Part shown: positions 26,817-35,793 of the stretch, in pieces | Layout of the letters: every line of letters begins with the position of its first letter | Position numbering within the stretch: position 1 is the stretch's first letter | From: Mitsuaria sp. GD03876 | GTDB lineage: Bacteria > Pseudomonadota > Gammaproteobacteria > Burkholderiales > Burkholderiaceae_C | Reading direction: 5' to 3' | NCBI RefSeq assembly: GCF_029840635.1 | Contig: NZ_JAOCCU010000029.1 | Coordinates: 1-64,000, forward strand | Length of the DNA: 64,000 nucleotides | The notes under the pieces: model-generated | Seen by the model: only the letters and a program-made list of their open reading frames with translations | Told to the model about the DNA's origin: nothing | Databases searched by the model: none | Program-made: the position numbers and the translations under genes

Positions 26817-27580
26817 GTCTCGAGAGTCAGATTGCCGCGTTGGTCGACTCGACCAACCAACTCACCCAAACTGTCGCGTCGAAGATGGACGCCATCAACA
26901 CGACGGTCAACGCCAAGGTGGCGGAACTGGATGCGTTCAAGGCTGGGCTGCTCAGCCAGTTGCCCATGATGGCCTTGAACTACAACCACGACTTCCTCGA
27001 CGTCTCCGGCACAGCGCCGCAGCAGTTGCCGGTCGGACTCGCAGTCTCGGCCGATGGCGCGTTCTGGAACCGCTTCAGCGCGGAGCTGATTCCCGTCAAC
27101 ACGGGCGCGGATCCGGCGACGCGACATGACGAGGCGAAGGCGCTGCTGGACGCCATGGGCATCGGGCGCGGCACGCAGCATTTCACGAGCAGCTTCAACA
27201 TCCTGAAGCTCACCCGTAAGGATGCCGTGGTGATCTCCAGCCTGGTGTTCTACATCCCTGCCCGCCACGTGAAGTCCGGGAACGGCGCGTCATTCGTTGC
27301 ATACGCCAAGACGGTGGGATCGTCCACGTGGGACTACTTGCCCAGCACTGCCGGTCAATGGAAGCAATTCGCGACGACCTGGCCGGCCGGCACGAACGAT
27401 GGGCGCGGTGTGGGCTCCTACCTGCAGCTCGATTTCAAGGTGCAGAACAGCAGCGTGGGGGACGTCCTCTATCTCGCGTTGCCGACCGTGGTGCTCGGCT
27501 CGTGGCCCGAGGGCCGCAAGCTCGGCAACATCGTCAACATCGTCAACGAGGTGAAGCGCAACTTCCCCTCCATCGCCTGA
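26813..27580 (+). CDS. Probable distal tail fibre / receptor-binding protein
   Basis: 255 residues from GTG 26813 with AAAGGAG upstream. The first 50 residues form a likely trimeric coiled coil (LVDSTNQLTQTVASKMDAIN). The rest is a beta-rich domain with aromatic residues (GSSTWDYLPSTAGQWKQF; GDVLYLALPTVVLG). No family recognised, as expected for host-specificity proteins. The assignment rests on position directly after the fibre N-terminal protein. Confidence 0.6.
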   Translation: MSLESQIAALVDSTNQLTQTVASKMDAINTTVNAKVAELDAFKAGLLSQLPMMALNYNHDFLDVSGTAPQQLPVGLAVSADGAFWNRFSAELIPVNTGADPATRHDEAKALLDAMGIGRGTQHFTSSFNILKLTRKDAVVISSLVFYIPARHVKSGNGASFVAYAKTVGSSTWDYLPSTAGQWKQFATTWPAGTNDGRGVGSYLQLDFKVQNSSVGDVLYLALPTVVLGSWPEGRKLGNIVNIVNEVKRNFPSIA

Positions 27581-27584
27581 TCAC

Positions 27585-27854
27585 ATGAGCCAAGCCAGCA
27601 TGCAAGACTCCTCCCACATCGACGATGCCCAGCTGATGACCAGCGCGGGTCTTTCCACCCCCGCAGCGGAGGCCGCGCGCCGCCAGTGCGAGGACCACAT
27701 CGTCAAGTTCTATCCGCTGCACACGCAGATCAACCTCCTGCGCACCGGAGAACCCGAAGCCGTCTCGACGATGGGCACGTTCATCGACGCCTGCCGCGCA
27801 TGGTCGAACGGCGAGGCACCGAGCCTCGTTGATCTTCTGGAGATCCAGCCGTGA
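27585..27854 (+). CDS. Small tail-region protein, possible fibre chaperone
   Basis: 89 residues. CEDHIVKFYPLHTQINLLRT and TFIDACRAWSNGE are visible. Small proteins after fibre genes often assist fibre assembly, but no sequence match to a known assembly family is evident. Overlaps the next gene by four bases. Confidence 0.5.
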   Translation: MSQASMQDSSHIDDAQLMTSAGLSTPAAEAARRQCEDHIVKFYPLHTQINLLRTGEPEAVSTMGTFIDACRAWSNGEAPSLVDLLEIQP

Positions 27855-28123
27855 AGCTCCTCGAGCGGATCCCGCACGACAAAGCCCTGCATTGCCTTGG
27901 AGGCGTCGTAGCCTTCGGCGTCACTCGCAGCGCGGCGCTGGCCTTCGGTGTGACGGCGGTTGAGGCGGCGATCGCAGCCAGCGCGGTCGTGGTCATCGTC
28001 GGGTGCGCGAAGGAAGCTTATGACCTCCACCATCGCGCCAAGCACACGCCTGATCTGCTCGACGCCGCGGCTACCGTGATCGGCGGCCTGATCGCCTTCG
28101 CGTGCGGCATCGGCCCCCTGTAG
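27851..28123 (+). CDS. Small membrane protein
   Basis: 90 residues from GTG 27851. HDKALHCLGGVVAFGVTRS opens a protein with three hydrophobic stretches (about 12-35, 40-55, 70-88) and a central CAKEAYDLHHRAKHTPDLLD. The pattern DKALH..GG and KE.YD recalls YfiM-like membrane proteins. Role in this phage unknown; a second holin or antiholin is possible. Confidence 0.55.
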   Translation: MKLLERIPHDKALHCLGGVVAFGVTRSAALAFGVTAVEAAIAASAVVVIVGCAKEAYDLHHRAKHTPDLLDAAATVIGGLIAFACGIGPL

Positions 28124-28144
28124 TCCTATCTCGTCAGCAGTACC

Positions 28145-28169
28145 AGGGCGCCTTCAAGGCGCCCTTTCT
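28145..28169 (+). terminator. Intrinsic terminator after the V-to-fibre operon
   Basis: Perfect eight-base stem AGGGCGCC / GGCGCCCT with a TTCAA loop, followed by TTTCT. Ends the late operon after the small membrane protein. Confidence 0.75.
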
Positions 28170-28176
28170 AATCCCG

Positions 28177-28356
28177 ATGTACCAGCCCTCCCCCATCGTT
28201 CCCTGGCTTGGTGGCAAGCGCCGCTTGGCGGACCGCCTGATTCCCCGGGAGGTCCGCTACTCCGTGGGCAATGGTCGCGATGTGGAGCAGCGGCTCGCAA
28301 GTGGAGAGTTGGTCATCACAAACTGGGATGCATCTACATCAGGAGGATTGTTCTGA
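28177..28356 (+). pseudogene. Internally deleted DNA adenine methyltransferase remnant
   Basis: A 59-codon frame begins with the D12-class methyltransferase start SPIVPWLGGKRRLADRLIP (AdoMet-binding GGK motif). It jumps within a few bases to what looks like a methyltransferase C-terminus, REVRYSVGNGRDVEQRLASG, and ends ITNWDAS. The catalytic DPPY segment and about 200 residues are missing. It lies directly after the terminator. The reading as an in-frame internal deletion is inference from the two recognisable ends. Confidence 0.6.
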
Positions 28357-28424
28357 TTGCGCTATACATCCACGCAATGCGATGCTGCAACGCTAGCAAG
28401 CTAGCCTGATCAGGGAGGAACATC

Positions 28425-29276
28425 GTGTGGTTCTTGCTCTCTTTGTGGGTAGTTCTACTGGTGCCTCTTCCACTTGCGGCGGCGGAAGAAGCACGTTTTG
28501 TTCCCCCACCTTCTCCAGTGGCGGCCTCCTCGCCCGAGCCGAAGATCCTCGAAGCTCGAGGTACCCGAGAGAGTCCGTTCATCATCGATGCGGTTGAAGG
28601 TGCTGATCAGATCGCCCAACGGCAGGATGATCGACGTCACCGCTTGTTCGAAGAGAACCGTGACTACGTGCTTGGCGCCATCTCCGGTGCAACGCTCCTC
28701 GTCGCGATAGTGCAGGCCGTCATGTTCTTCTGGCAGTTGAGGATGGCCCGCGACGCAATCCGTGACGCTGAACACGCGGCGACTACGGCAGCGCGGAGCG
28801 CCGAGGCGACGCATCAAGCTGCCATCGCCCACAAGAATGCCGCTCGCGCCTGGATGAGACCTGATGAAATACACGGCTCGGACTCGCAGGGCCGCTGGAG
28901 CTTCGGATTCAAGTGGACGAATGTTGGCGTCACGCCCGGGATAAACGGAGCAACACAGGCGGGCCTTATCCTGCTCAAAAACGGCGATCCTGTCCCGGAT
29001 TCATACATCGACTCGTTGGAATGGCTCCCAGCAGCTGTGGTCTTCCCAGGTCAGTTCTTTGAAGCACCCCCGATCAAGCTCGATGAACGCTCATTGGAAA
29101 TTGCCTTGGCAAGACAGGGCGAACTCAAACTTTTCGGCCGGATGAGGTACATAGATACGGTGAACGGTGGCGAACATGTCACAACAGTCTGCAGGATTGT
29201 TCGCCCACTGCGACGCCCCGACGGCGCTCTGAGGTTCGAGTACGACCACATACTGGAACACAACACGGCCGATTGA
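28425..29276 (+). CDS. Membrane protein, probable moron
   Basis: 283 residues. N-terminal hydrophobic signal/anchor (LLSLWVVLLVPLPLAAA), a Pro-rich linker, a second membrane helix (about 82-104: LGAISGATLLVAIVQAVMFF), a short coiled coil (AIRDAEHAATTAARSAEATH) and a C-terminal beta-type domain (about 150-270). This site between the fibre and sheath genes is where P2-like phages carry extra genes such as Z/fun. Function unknown; surface exclusion or host-phenotype change are possibilities. Confidence 0.55.
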   Translation: MWFLLSLWVVLLVPLPLAAAEEARFVPPPSPVAASSPEPKILEARGTRESPFIIDAVEGADQIAQRQDDRRHRLFEENRDYVLGAISGATLLVAIVQAVMFFWQLRMARDAIRDAEHAATTAARSAEATHQAAIAHKNAARAWMRPDEIHGSDSQGRWSFGFKWTNVGVTPGINGATQAGLILLKNGDPVPDSYIDSLEWLPAAVVFPGQFFEAPPIKLDERSLEIALARQGELKLFGRMRYIDTVNGGEHVTTVCRIVRPLRRPDGALRFEYDHILEHNTAD

Positions 29277-29368
29277 ACAGCTCAGGAATGGATCGCACGA
29301 CTGTCTAGGTTGATCCGACGTCAGCAAACTCTTAAGTGCATGACTTAGCGCGACGCACCGCGCACATT

Positions 29369-29391
29369 GGCGGCTCCTTCTCGGAGCCGCC
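29369..29391. terminator. Hairpin upstream of the sheath gene
   Basis: Nine-base perfect stem GGCGGCTCC / GGAGCCGCC around a TTCTC loop, 55 bases before the sheath start. There is no T-tract, so it may be an mRNA leader structure rather than a terminator. Confidence 0.35.
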
Positions 29392-29446
29392 AGCACGTCA
29401 GGGTTTCGTCCCGGTGCGGGCTCCCCCTTCACCCCCAGGGAGCCCC

Positions 29447-30640
29447 ATGGCACTCGACTCCTACCACCACGGCGTGCGCGTCATCGAGATCAGCGACGGC
29501 GTCCGTCCGATCCGATCCATCTCCACCGCCATCATCGGTCTCGTGGGCACGGCCTCCGACGCCGACGCGGCGACGTTCCCTCTGAACAAACCCGCGCTGG
29601 TCACCAACGTCAACTCCGCCATCGGCAAGGCCGGCACGAAGGGCACGCTCGCCGCGGCCCTCGACGCGATCAGCCAGCAGTCCTCGCCCATCATCGTCGT
29701 CGTGCGCGTCGCTGACGGAGTCGGCGAGACCGCTGAAGCGAAGGCCGCCGACCAGGTCAGCAAGATCATCGGCACGACGCTGCCCTCCGGTCAGTACACG
29801 GGCATGAAGGCGCTGCTCGCGGCGCAGACCCAGCTCGGCGTGAAGCCGCGCATCCTTGGCGTCCCCGAGTACGACTCCGAGGAGGTGACAACCGCGCTGG
29901 TGGCGATTGCGCAGAAACTGCGCGCCTTCGCCTACGCCAGCACCGCCGGCGCCGAGACGATCGCCGAGGCGATCACCTACCGGGACAAATTCGGCGCGCG
30001 CGAGCTGATGCTGCTGCACCCCGAGTTCACGCGATGGGACACGACGACCAACGCGACGATCAGCGTTTCGCCGGTGGCCTACGCCCTAGGCCTGCGCGCC
30101 AAGATCGACCAGGAGGTCGGCTGGCACAAGACGCTGTCCAACCTGCCGATCAACGGCGTGACCGGCCTCTCGCGCGACATCTACTGGGACCTGCAGGAAT
30201 CCGCGACCGACGCCGGCCTGCTCAACGAGAGCGAGGTCACGGCGCTGATCAACGCGCAGGGCTACCGCTTCTGGGGCTCGCGCACCTGCAGCGATGACCC
30301 GCTGTTCGCCTTCGAGAGCGCCACGCGTACCGCGCAGGTCCTGGCCGACTCGATCGCCGAGGCCCACTTCTGGGCCGTCGACAAGCCGCTGCACCCGTCG
30401 CTGGTCAAGGACATCCTCGAAGGCGTCAACGCCAAGTTCCGGGAGCTGAAGAACTTCGGCTACATCCTCGACGGCAAGGCCTGGTACGACGAGGAGGCCA
30501 ACTCCGCGTCCTCGCTCAAGTCCGGCAAGCTGATCATCGACTACGACTACACGCCGATCCCGCCGGTGGAAGACCTCTCCTTCCGCCAGCGCATCACGGA
30601 CAAGTACTTCGCGGACTTCGCCGCGCGCGTCAACGCTTGA
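29447..30640 (+). CDS. FI: Tail sheath protein (P2 gpFI family)
   Basis: 397 residues from ATG 29447; the frame is open further upstream but this matches the family start. HHGVRVIEISDGVRPIRSIS, the mid GVPEYDSEEVT, and the C-terminal DYDYTPIPPVEDLSFRQRIT are diagnostic. Contractile sheath subunit. First gene of the FI-FII-E-T-U-D operon. Confidence 0.97.
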   Translation: MALDSYHHGVRVIEISDGVRPIRSISTAIIGLVGTASDADAATFPLNKPALVTNVNSAIGKAGTKGTLAAALDAISQQSSPIIVVVRVADGVGETAEAKAADQVSKIIGTTLPSGQYTGMKALLAAQTQLGVKPRILGVPEYDSEEVTTALVAIAQKLRAFAYASTAGAETIAEAITYRDKFGARELMLLHPEFTRWDTTTNATISVSPVAYALGLRAKIDQEVGWHKTLSNLPINGVTGLSRDIYWDLQESATDAGLLNESEVTALINAQGYRFWGSRTCSDDPLFAFESATRTAQVLADSIAEAHFWAVDKPLHPSLVKDILEGVNAKFRELKNFGYILDGKAWYDEEANSASSLKSGKLIIDYDYTPIPPVEDLSFRQRITDKYFADFAARVNA

Positions 30641-30701
30641 CGCCACCTCGCCGCCGGCAGTCGCCAGCGGCGGCCCCTATCCCCCTCCGCAGATCTAAGC
30701 A

Positions 30702-31211
30702 ATGGCATTGCCCCGCAAGCTCAAGAACTTCATCCTCTTCAACGACGGCGTCCGCTACATGGGCGAGGTGCCGGAAGTGAATCTGCCCAAGCTCAGCCGC
30801 AAGACCGAGGACTATCGCGGCGGCGGCATGAACGGCCCCATCAAGCTCGACAACGGGATGGAAGGCATGGAGATGGAGTGGACCGCCGCAGGCTATCTGC
30901 GCGAAGTCTTCACCCAGTTCGGCACGCTGAAGGTCGACGGCGTGCTGCTGCGCTTCAACGGCGCCCTGCAGGCCGACGACATGGAGCGCCCGCAGACGCT
31001 GGAAGTCGTCGTGCGCGGCCGCCACACCGAGATCGACCCCGGCAAGGCCAAGGCCGGCGACAACACCGAGGTCAAGATCAAGACGGCCCTGAGCTACTAC
31101 AAGCTCACGCTCGACGGCGAGCTCCTCGTCGAGATCGACTTCGTCAACATGATCGAGAACATCGGCGGCATCGACCGCCTGGCCGAAGTCCGCGCTGCCC
31201 TGTCCATCTGA
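30702..31211 (+). CDS. FII: Major tail tube protein (P2 gpFII family)
   Basis: 169 residues, normal length. MALPRKLKNFILFNDGVRY, VNLPKLSRKTEDYRGGGMNG and LTLDGELLVEIDFVNMI. Forms the inner tail tube. Confidence 0.97.
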   Translation: MALPRKLKNFILFNDGVRYMGEVPEVNLPKLSRKTEDYRGGGMNGPIKLDNGMEGMEMEWTAAGYLREVFTQFGTLKVDGVLLRFNGALQADDMERPQTLEVVVRGRHTEIDPGKAKAGDNTEVKIKTALSYYKLTLDGELLVEIDFVNMIENIGGIDRLAEVRAALSI

Positions 31212-31225
31212 TCCCCTGACCGACC

Positions 31226-31519
31226 ATGACCACCACCACCATCACCCTCGACCAGCCCATCAAGCGCGGCACCCAGGAGATCAACCAGGTCGAGCTGCGC
31301 AAGCCCAGCGCCGGCGAGCTGCGCGGCGTTTCCCTCTTCGACCTGGTGCGAATGGATGTCGCTGCCGCGCAAACGATCCTGCCGCGCATCACGGTCCCTT
31401 CGCTGACGCGCCCCGAGATCGACGCCCTCGACCCGGCCGACTTGTTCCAGCTCTCTGCGGAGGTCGCCGCTTTTTTGTCGCCGAAAGCCGCGAAGGAGCA
31501 GGACTACCAGACCGCGTAG
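31226..31519 (+). CDS. E: Tail assembly chaperone gpE (P2 family), 0-frame product
   Basis: 97 residues: LDQPIKRGTQEINQVELRKP, then AAQTILPRITVPSLTRPEID. Tail-length chaperone that coats the tape measure. It carries a T6G slippery heptamer at 31471-31477 read as T TTT TTG, near its 3' end, allowing a -1 shift into E'. Confidence 0.94.
   Translation: MTTTTITLDQPIKRGTQEINQVELRKPSAGELRGVSLFDLVRMDVAAAQTILPRITVPSLTRPEIDALDPADLFQLSAEVAAFLSPKAAKEQDYQTA
31471..31477 (+). promoter_or_regulatory. Programmed -1 frameshift site (T6G) between E and E'
   Basis: TTTTTTG with codon phase T-TTT-TTG in the gpE frame. The -1 frame stays open from here through the ATG of E' at 31528 to the stop at 31644, so slippage gives a 139-residue gpE-E' fusion. 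P2 is known to use the same T6G heptamer for E+E'. Confidence 0.85.
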
Positions 31520-31527
31520 AGGACGCG

Positions 31528-31644
31528 ATGGCGGACCTCGCCATCGTCTTCCACTGGGCGCCGTCCGACATGGACGGCCTCTCGATCCCCGAGCTGATGG
31601 ACTGGCGAGAGCGCGCGCGGTCCCGGCATGAACCGTCCGAGTGA
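31528..31644 (+). CDS. GpE'-type tail protein (frameshift extension), 38 codons
   Basis: MADLAIVFHWAPSDMDGLSI followed by PELMDWRERARSR: the GpE (PF06528-type) short domain. In P2 it is made mainly as the C-terminal extension of gpE by -1 frameshift. It lies in the -1 frame relative to gpE, ahead of the tape measure gene. Confidence 0.85.
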   Translation: MADLAIVFHWAPSDMDGLSIPELMDWRERARSRHEPSE

Positions 31645-31650
31645 GCCGCC

Positions 31651-34257
31651 ATGGCAATGAGCGACCTGCGCCTGCAGGTGATCCTTCAGGCAATCGACCG
31701 CGCCACGGCGCCGCTGCAGCGCATCAACACCGGCAGCACGGCAACCGCCAAGGCGCTGCGGGAGACGCGCGAGCGCCTGAAGGAACTCGGCACGCAGCAG
31801 AAGGCGATCGGCGAGTTCCGCGAGATGCGGACCGGCCTGGGCGCCACCAGCGCAAAGCTCGAGAACGCGCGGGAGAAGGCTACCCGGCTGGCCCGCGAAC
31901 TCAGCCAGGCCGGCCCGCCTACCAAGGCCATGACGGCCCAGCTCGCCACGGCTCGCCAGTTCGCCCGCGATCTGGCCGACCAGCATCAGCGCCAGAGCGT
32001 GCAACTCCAGGCCGTCCGCGACCGGCTCAGCGCCGTGGGCATCAGCACCCGGGACCTCGCCACGCATGAGCGAGATCTGCGCTCGAGCATCGCGTCGACC
32101 ACCGAGAGCATCGGACGGCAGACGGCAGCGCTGCGCGAGCTGGCCGAGCGCCAGCGCCGCAGCGTCGCCGCCGGCGCGGCGCTGTCCAAGGCCCAGGCCC
32201 TGCAGGGCAAACTCACCGGCACCGGCGTCGCCATGGGCGCGACGGGCGCCGCGATCGGCGCCCCTATCGCGATCGCCGTGCGGGACTTCGCCTCGTTCGA
32301 GGACCACATGCTGGGCATCGCCCGCCAAGTACAGGGCGCGCGAGATGACGCCGGGCGGCTCACCCCCGTCTACGCCGCCGTCCGGCAGCAGATCCGCGAG
32401 CTGGGGCGAGAGATCCCCTTGGCGACCAATGAGATCGCGGACATGGTCACCGCCGGCGCGCGCATGGAGGTGGCGACGGATCAGCTCAAGGACTTCACCC
32501 GCACGGCGGCGATGATGGCGACGGCATTCGACGCGGTGCCCGGCGAGATTGCCGAGCAGATGGGCAAGGTCGCGAAGAACTTCAAGATCCCCATCATGCA
32601 GATCGAGGGCCTGGCCGACTCGATCAACTACCTCGACGACAACGCGATCTCGAAGGGCGACGAGATCATCAACGTGCTCAACCGGATCTCGGGGGTCGTC
32701 TCCACGGTCAAGATGAGCGCGCAGGACGCCGCTGCGCTGTCGTCCACGCTGCTCACGCTCGGCGAGCGCCCTGAGACCGCCGCCACCGCGATCAACGCCA
32801 TCACGCAGAAGTTGGCTGCCGCCACCAAGGGCACGAAGAAGTTCCAGGCCGCCGTCGACGAGATCGGCCTGAAGAGCAAGGACATCCAGCAAGGGATGGC
32901 GACAGATGCGTCGGCCACCTTCGACAAGGTGATCGCGGGCATCCGCAGGCTGCCGGAGAGCCAGCGCGTCGGCGTCATGGTCGAGCTGGTTGGCCTGGAG
33001 CACTCGGACACGCTCGCCAAGCTGGTCGACAAGCCCGAGGAGCTGGCGCGCCAGCGCGAGCTAGCGAACGGCACCGCGGCAAAGGGCTCCATGCGGCGCG
33101 AGGCGGACGCCCGCAGCCAGACGACGTCGGCGCAGTGGATCATGGCGAAGAACCGCGCCTTCGAGCTGACGACCACGCTCGGCGAGGCCTTGAAGCCCGC
33201 CCTGGTCGACATCATGACCACCTTGGGGTCCATGGCCTCGAAGCTGGCCGCCTTCGCAGCGGCCCACCCTGGCCTGGTGAGCTTCATTCTGAAAGCCGCC
33301 GCCGCCCTCTCCGTCCTTCTCGTGGTGGGCGGAACGGTCACGGTGGCACTGGCGTCGTTGATCGGTCCGTTCGCGCTGTTGCGCTACGGCATGGCGATGC
33401 TGAGCATCAACGGCGTCGGCGTGGCGTCCGTGATAGGGCGCATCGGCAGCGCGCTGCGCATCGCCGGTCAGGCGGTGCTCTGGCTCGGTCGCGCTCTCCT
33501 GATGACGCCCATCGGCCTGGCGATCACCGCGATCGCTGTAGCGGCCTTCTTGCTCATCCGCTACTGGGAGCCCATCAAGGCCTTCTTCGGCGGTGTGTGG
33601 AGCAGCGTCCGCGAGGCGTTCTCCGGCGGCATTGGCGGTGTGTCTGCGCTGCTGGTGAACTGGTCACCGCTGGGTCTCCTCTACCACGCGTTTGCCGGTG
33701 TGCTGCGCTGGTTCGGCTTCGACCTGCCGCAGAAGTTCAGCGAGTTCGGCGCCAACATCCTGCAGGGGTTGGCCGGGGGCATCACCAGCCGCCTGGCACT
33801 GGTCCGTGACGCGATCAGCGGGGCTGCAGACGGTGCGATTGGCTGGTTCAAGGAGAAGCTCGGCATCCGCAGCCCGAGCCGCGTCTTTATCGACGCCGGC
33901 GAGGAGATCTCGAACGGCGCCGCCGCCGGCGTCGCCAACCGGCAGGCCAGCGTCCGGCGCGCGGTGATGGCAATGGCCGTCGGCGCCACCGTGGCCATGC
34001 CTGCAGCCGCCATGAACGTATCGCCAGACGGCGACTTCTCCACCAGGCCCTCTACCGTCCACATGGACCGGCGGGCCCCGCTCTCGGCGCCGGCCGCTGC
34101 CGCGCCCGTGAGCGCCGGCGATAAGTACGAGATCCACATCCACGCCGCCCCGGGCATGGACGAGCGCACCCTGGCGCGGGTCGTCTGCGCCGAGCTGGAT
34201 CGGCGCGAGCGCACGAAGCTGGCGGCGCGCCGGTCCAGCCTCAGCGACATCAGCTAA
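31651..34257 (+). CDS. T: Tail tape measure protein (P2 gpT family)
   Basis: 868 residues. N-terminal coiled-coil region (about 25-180), the conserved TMP core SFEDHMLGIARQVQGARDD, membrane-like segments (about 535-640: AAALSVLLVVGGTVTVALAS; TPIGLAITAIAVAAFLLI), and a C-terminal region with IRSPSRVFIDAGEEISNG. Sets tail length and probably forms the DNA channel. Confidence 0.96.
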   Translation: MAMSDLRLQVILQAIDRATAPLQRINTGSTATAKALRETRERLKELGTQQKAIGEFREMRTGLGATSAKLENAREKATRLARELSQAGPPTKAMTAQLATARQFARDLADQHQRQSVQLQAVRDRLSAVGISTRDLATHERDLRSSIASTTESIGRQTAALRELAERQRRSVAAGAALSKAQALQGKLTGTGVAMGATGAAIGAPIAIAVRDFASFEDHMLGIARQVQGARDDAGRLTPVYAAVRQQIRELGREIPLATNEIADMVTAGARMEVATDQLKDFTRTAAMMATAFDAVPGEIAEQMGKVAKNFKIPIMQIEGLADSINYLDDNAISKGDEIINVLNRISGVVSTVKMSAQDAAALSSTLLTLGERPETAATAINAITQKLAAATKGTKKFQAAVDEIGLKSKDIQQGMATDASATFDKVIAGIRRLPESQRVGVMVELVGLEHSDTLAKLVDKPEELARQRELANGTAAKGSMRREADARSQTTSAQWIMAKNRAFELTTTLGEALKPALVDIMTTLGSMASKLAAFAAAHPGLVSFILKAAAALSVLLVVGGTVTVALASLIGPFALLRYGMAMLSINGVGVASVIGRIGSALRIAGQAVLWLGRALLMTPIGLAITAIAVAAFLLIRYWEPIKAFFGGVWSSVREAFSGGIGGVSALLVNWSPLGLLYHAFAGVLRWFGFDLPQKFSEFGANILQGLAGGITSRLALVRDAISGAADGAIGWFKEKLGIRSPSRVFIDAGEEISNGAAAGVANRQASVRRAVMAMAVGATVAMPAAAMNVSPDGDFSTRPSTVHMDRRAPLSAPAAAAPVSAGDKYEIHIHAAPGMDERTLARVVCAELDRRERTKLAARRSSLSDIS

Positions 34258-34269
34258 GGAGATCCCACC

Positions 34270-34722
34270 ATGATGATGGGCTACGGTCAGTTCGTGTTCA
34301 GCCTGCCGACGCTGGCCTACCAGGACCTGCAGCGGCAGTCTGCCTGGCGCCACCCCAGCAACAGCCGAGTGGGCGCGCGCCCAGCTCGCCAGTTCCTCGG
34401 GCCAGGGGACGACACGATCAACCTCTCCGGGATCGTGGCGCCGGAGTTCGTCGGCGACGTCGCGAGCCTGGACCAGTTGCGTGAGATGGCGGACGCGGGC
34501 CTCGCCTGGCCGCTCGTTTCCGGCGTCGGCGAGGTGATCGGCGCCTTCGTGATAGAGAGCCTGAACGAGACGCGCACGGTCTTCATGGACGACGGCAGTG
34601 CGCGGCGGATCGAGTTCCAGATCCAGCTGACCCGCGTCGACGAGGATGAGGGAACTGAGCTGGGCGTGGACGAGGCCTCGCCGAGCGACGCGGCGCCGGC
34701 GGACATTGGAGGTGGCGAGTGA
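34270..34722 (+). CDS. U: Tail protein U (P2 gpU family)
   Basis: 150 residues. MMGYGQFVFSLPTLAYQDLQ at the start and RQFLGPGDDTINLSGIVAPE are diagnostic. Tail terminus/baseplate hub factor. Overlaps gpD by four bases. Confidence 0.95.
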   Translation: MMMGYGQFVFSLPTLAYQDLQRQSAWRHPSNSRVGARPARQFLGPGDDTINLSGIVAPEFVGDVASLDQLREMADAGLAWPLVSGVGEVIGAFVIESLNETRTVFMDDGSARRIEFQIQLTRVDEDEGTELGVDEASPSDAAPADIGGGE

Positions 34723-35759
34723 CCCGCAGCAGCTACCCGGCGCCAGACTACCGCCTGGTCGTCGACGGCACTGACATCACGGTGAAGATCAACCCTCGGT
34801 TGATCAGCCTCAGCCTGACCGAGTGCCGTGGTGGCGAGGCGGACCAGCTTGACCTGGTGCTCGATGACGCTGACGGTCGGCTGGCAATCCCGCCGAAGAA
34901 GGCCACGATCGAGCTGCACCTGGGATGGGCCGGGCAGGCGCTGGTCGACAAGGGCACCTTCGTCGTCGACGAGGTCGAACACAGCGGAGCTCCGGACCAG
35001 CTCCAGATCCGCGCGCGCAGCGCCGACATGGCGCAGACCATCAAAGTTCGCGTCGAGAGAAGCTGGCACCAGCACCAACTCGGCACCATCGTCGGATCCA
35101 TCGCCGCCAAGCATGGCCTCACGCCACGTATCGACAAGCGGCTGGCCTCAACCGTGGTCGATCACATCGACCAGACCAACGAGAGCGACCTCAACTTCAT
35201 CTCGCGTCTGGCGAAGCGCTTCGACGCCGTCTCAAGCGTCAAGAAGGGGACGCTGATCTTCGTGCCGATCAACGGCACGCGAGACAGCCAGGGCCTGGCT
35301 TTGAGCCCGCAGACCATCTCACGCGACGCCGGCGACGGCCACCGATTCCATTCCGCTGAGCGGGAGGTCTACAGCGGCGTGCGCGCGTATTGGCACGACA
35401 CGAAGCGTGCGAAGCGGCGCGGGGTCATTGTGGGGCTCAGCGGCAACGCGAAACGGTTGCGCGACACCTACGCCAACCAGGCCGACGCGCTCGCGGGCGC
35501 GAAAGCCGAGTGGCAGCGCATACAGCGTGGTGCGGCGACGCTGGAACTCACGCTGGCGCGCGGGCGGCCTGAGCTGGGACCGCAAACGCCGGTGACTGTG
35601 GTCGGCTTCAAGCCGGCGATCGACGCTGTGTCGTGGCTTACCGTGAAGTCCACGCACAGCCTCGGCGACGGTGGGCTGGTCACGCGCATCGAGCTAGAGA
35701 CGTCCACCTCCGTCGATGGCTCGCACAAGGTGGAGGACAGCGATGCGCCGACTGCCTAA
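34719..35759 (+). CDS. D: Late control / baseplate hub protein D (P2 gpD family)
   Basis: 346 residues from GTG 34719. YPAPDYRLVVDGTDITVKIN, DHIDQTNESDLNFISRLAKR and the later ANQADALAGAKAEWQRIQRG are typical. Part of the central hub joining tail tube and spike. Last gene of the late tail operon. Confidence 0.96.
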   Translation: MTRSSYPAPDYRLVVDGTDITVKINPRLISLSLTECRGGEADQLDLVLDDADGRLAIPPKKATIELHLGWAGQALVDKGTFVVDEVEHSGAPDQLQIRARSADMAQTIKVRVERSWHQHQLGTIVGSIAAKHGLTPRIDKRLASTVVDHIDQTNESDLNFISRLAKRFDAVSSVKKGTLIFVPINGTRDSQGLALSPQTISRDAGDGHRFHSAEREVYSGVRAYWHDTKRAKRRGVIVGLSGNAKRLRDTYANQADALAGAKAEWQRIQRGAATLELTLARGRPELGPQTPVTVVGFKPAIDAVSWLTVKSTHSLGDGGLVTRIELETSTSVDGSHKVEDSDAPTA

Positions 35760-35793
35760 CGATGCTCGAAGGCAGGGCGCCAAGTCGAAGTCG

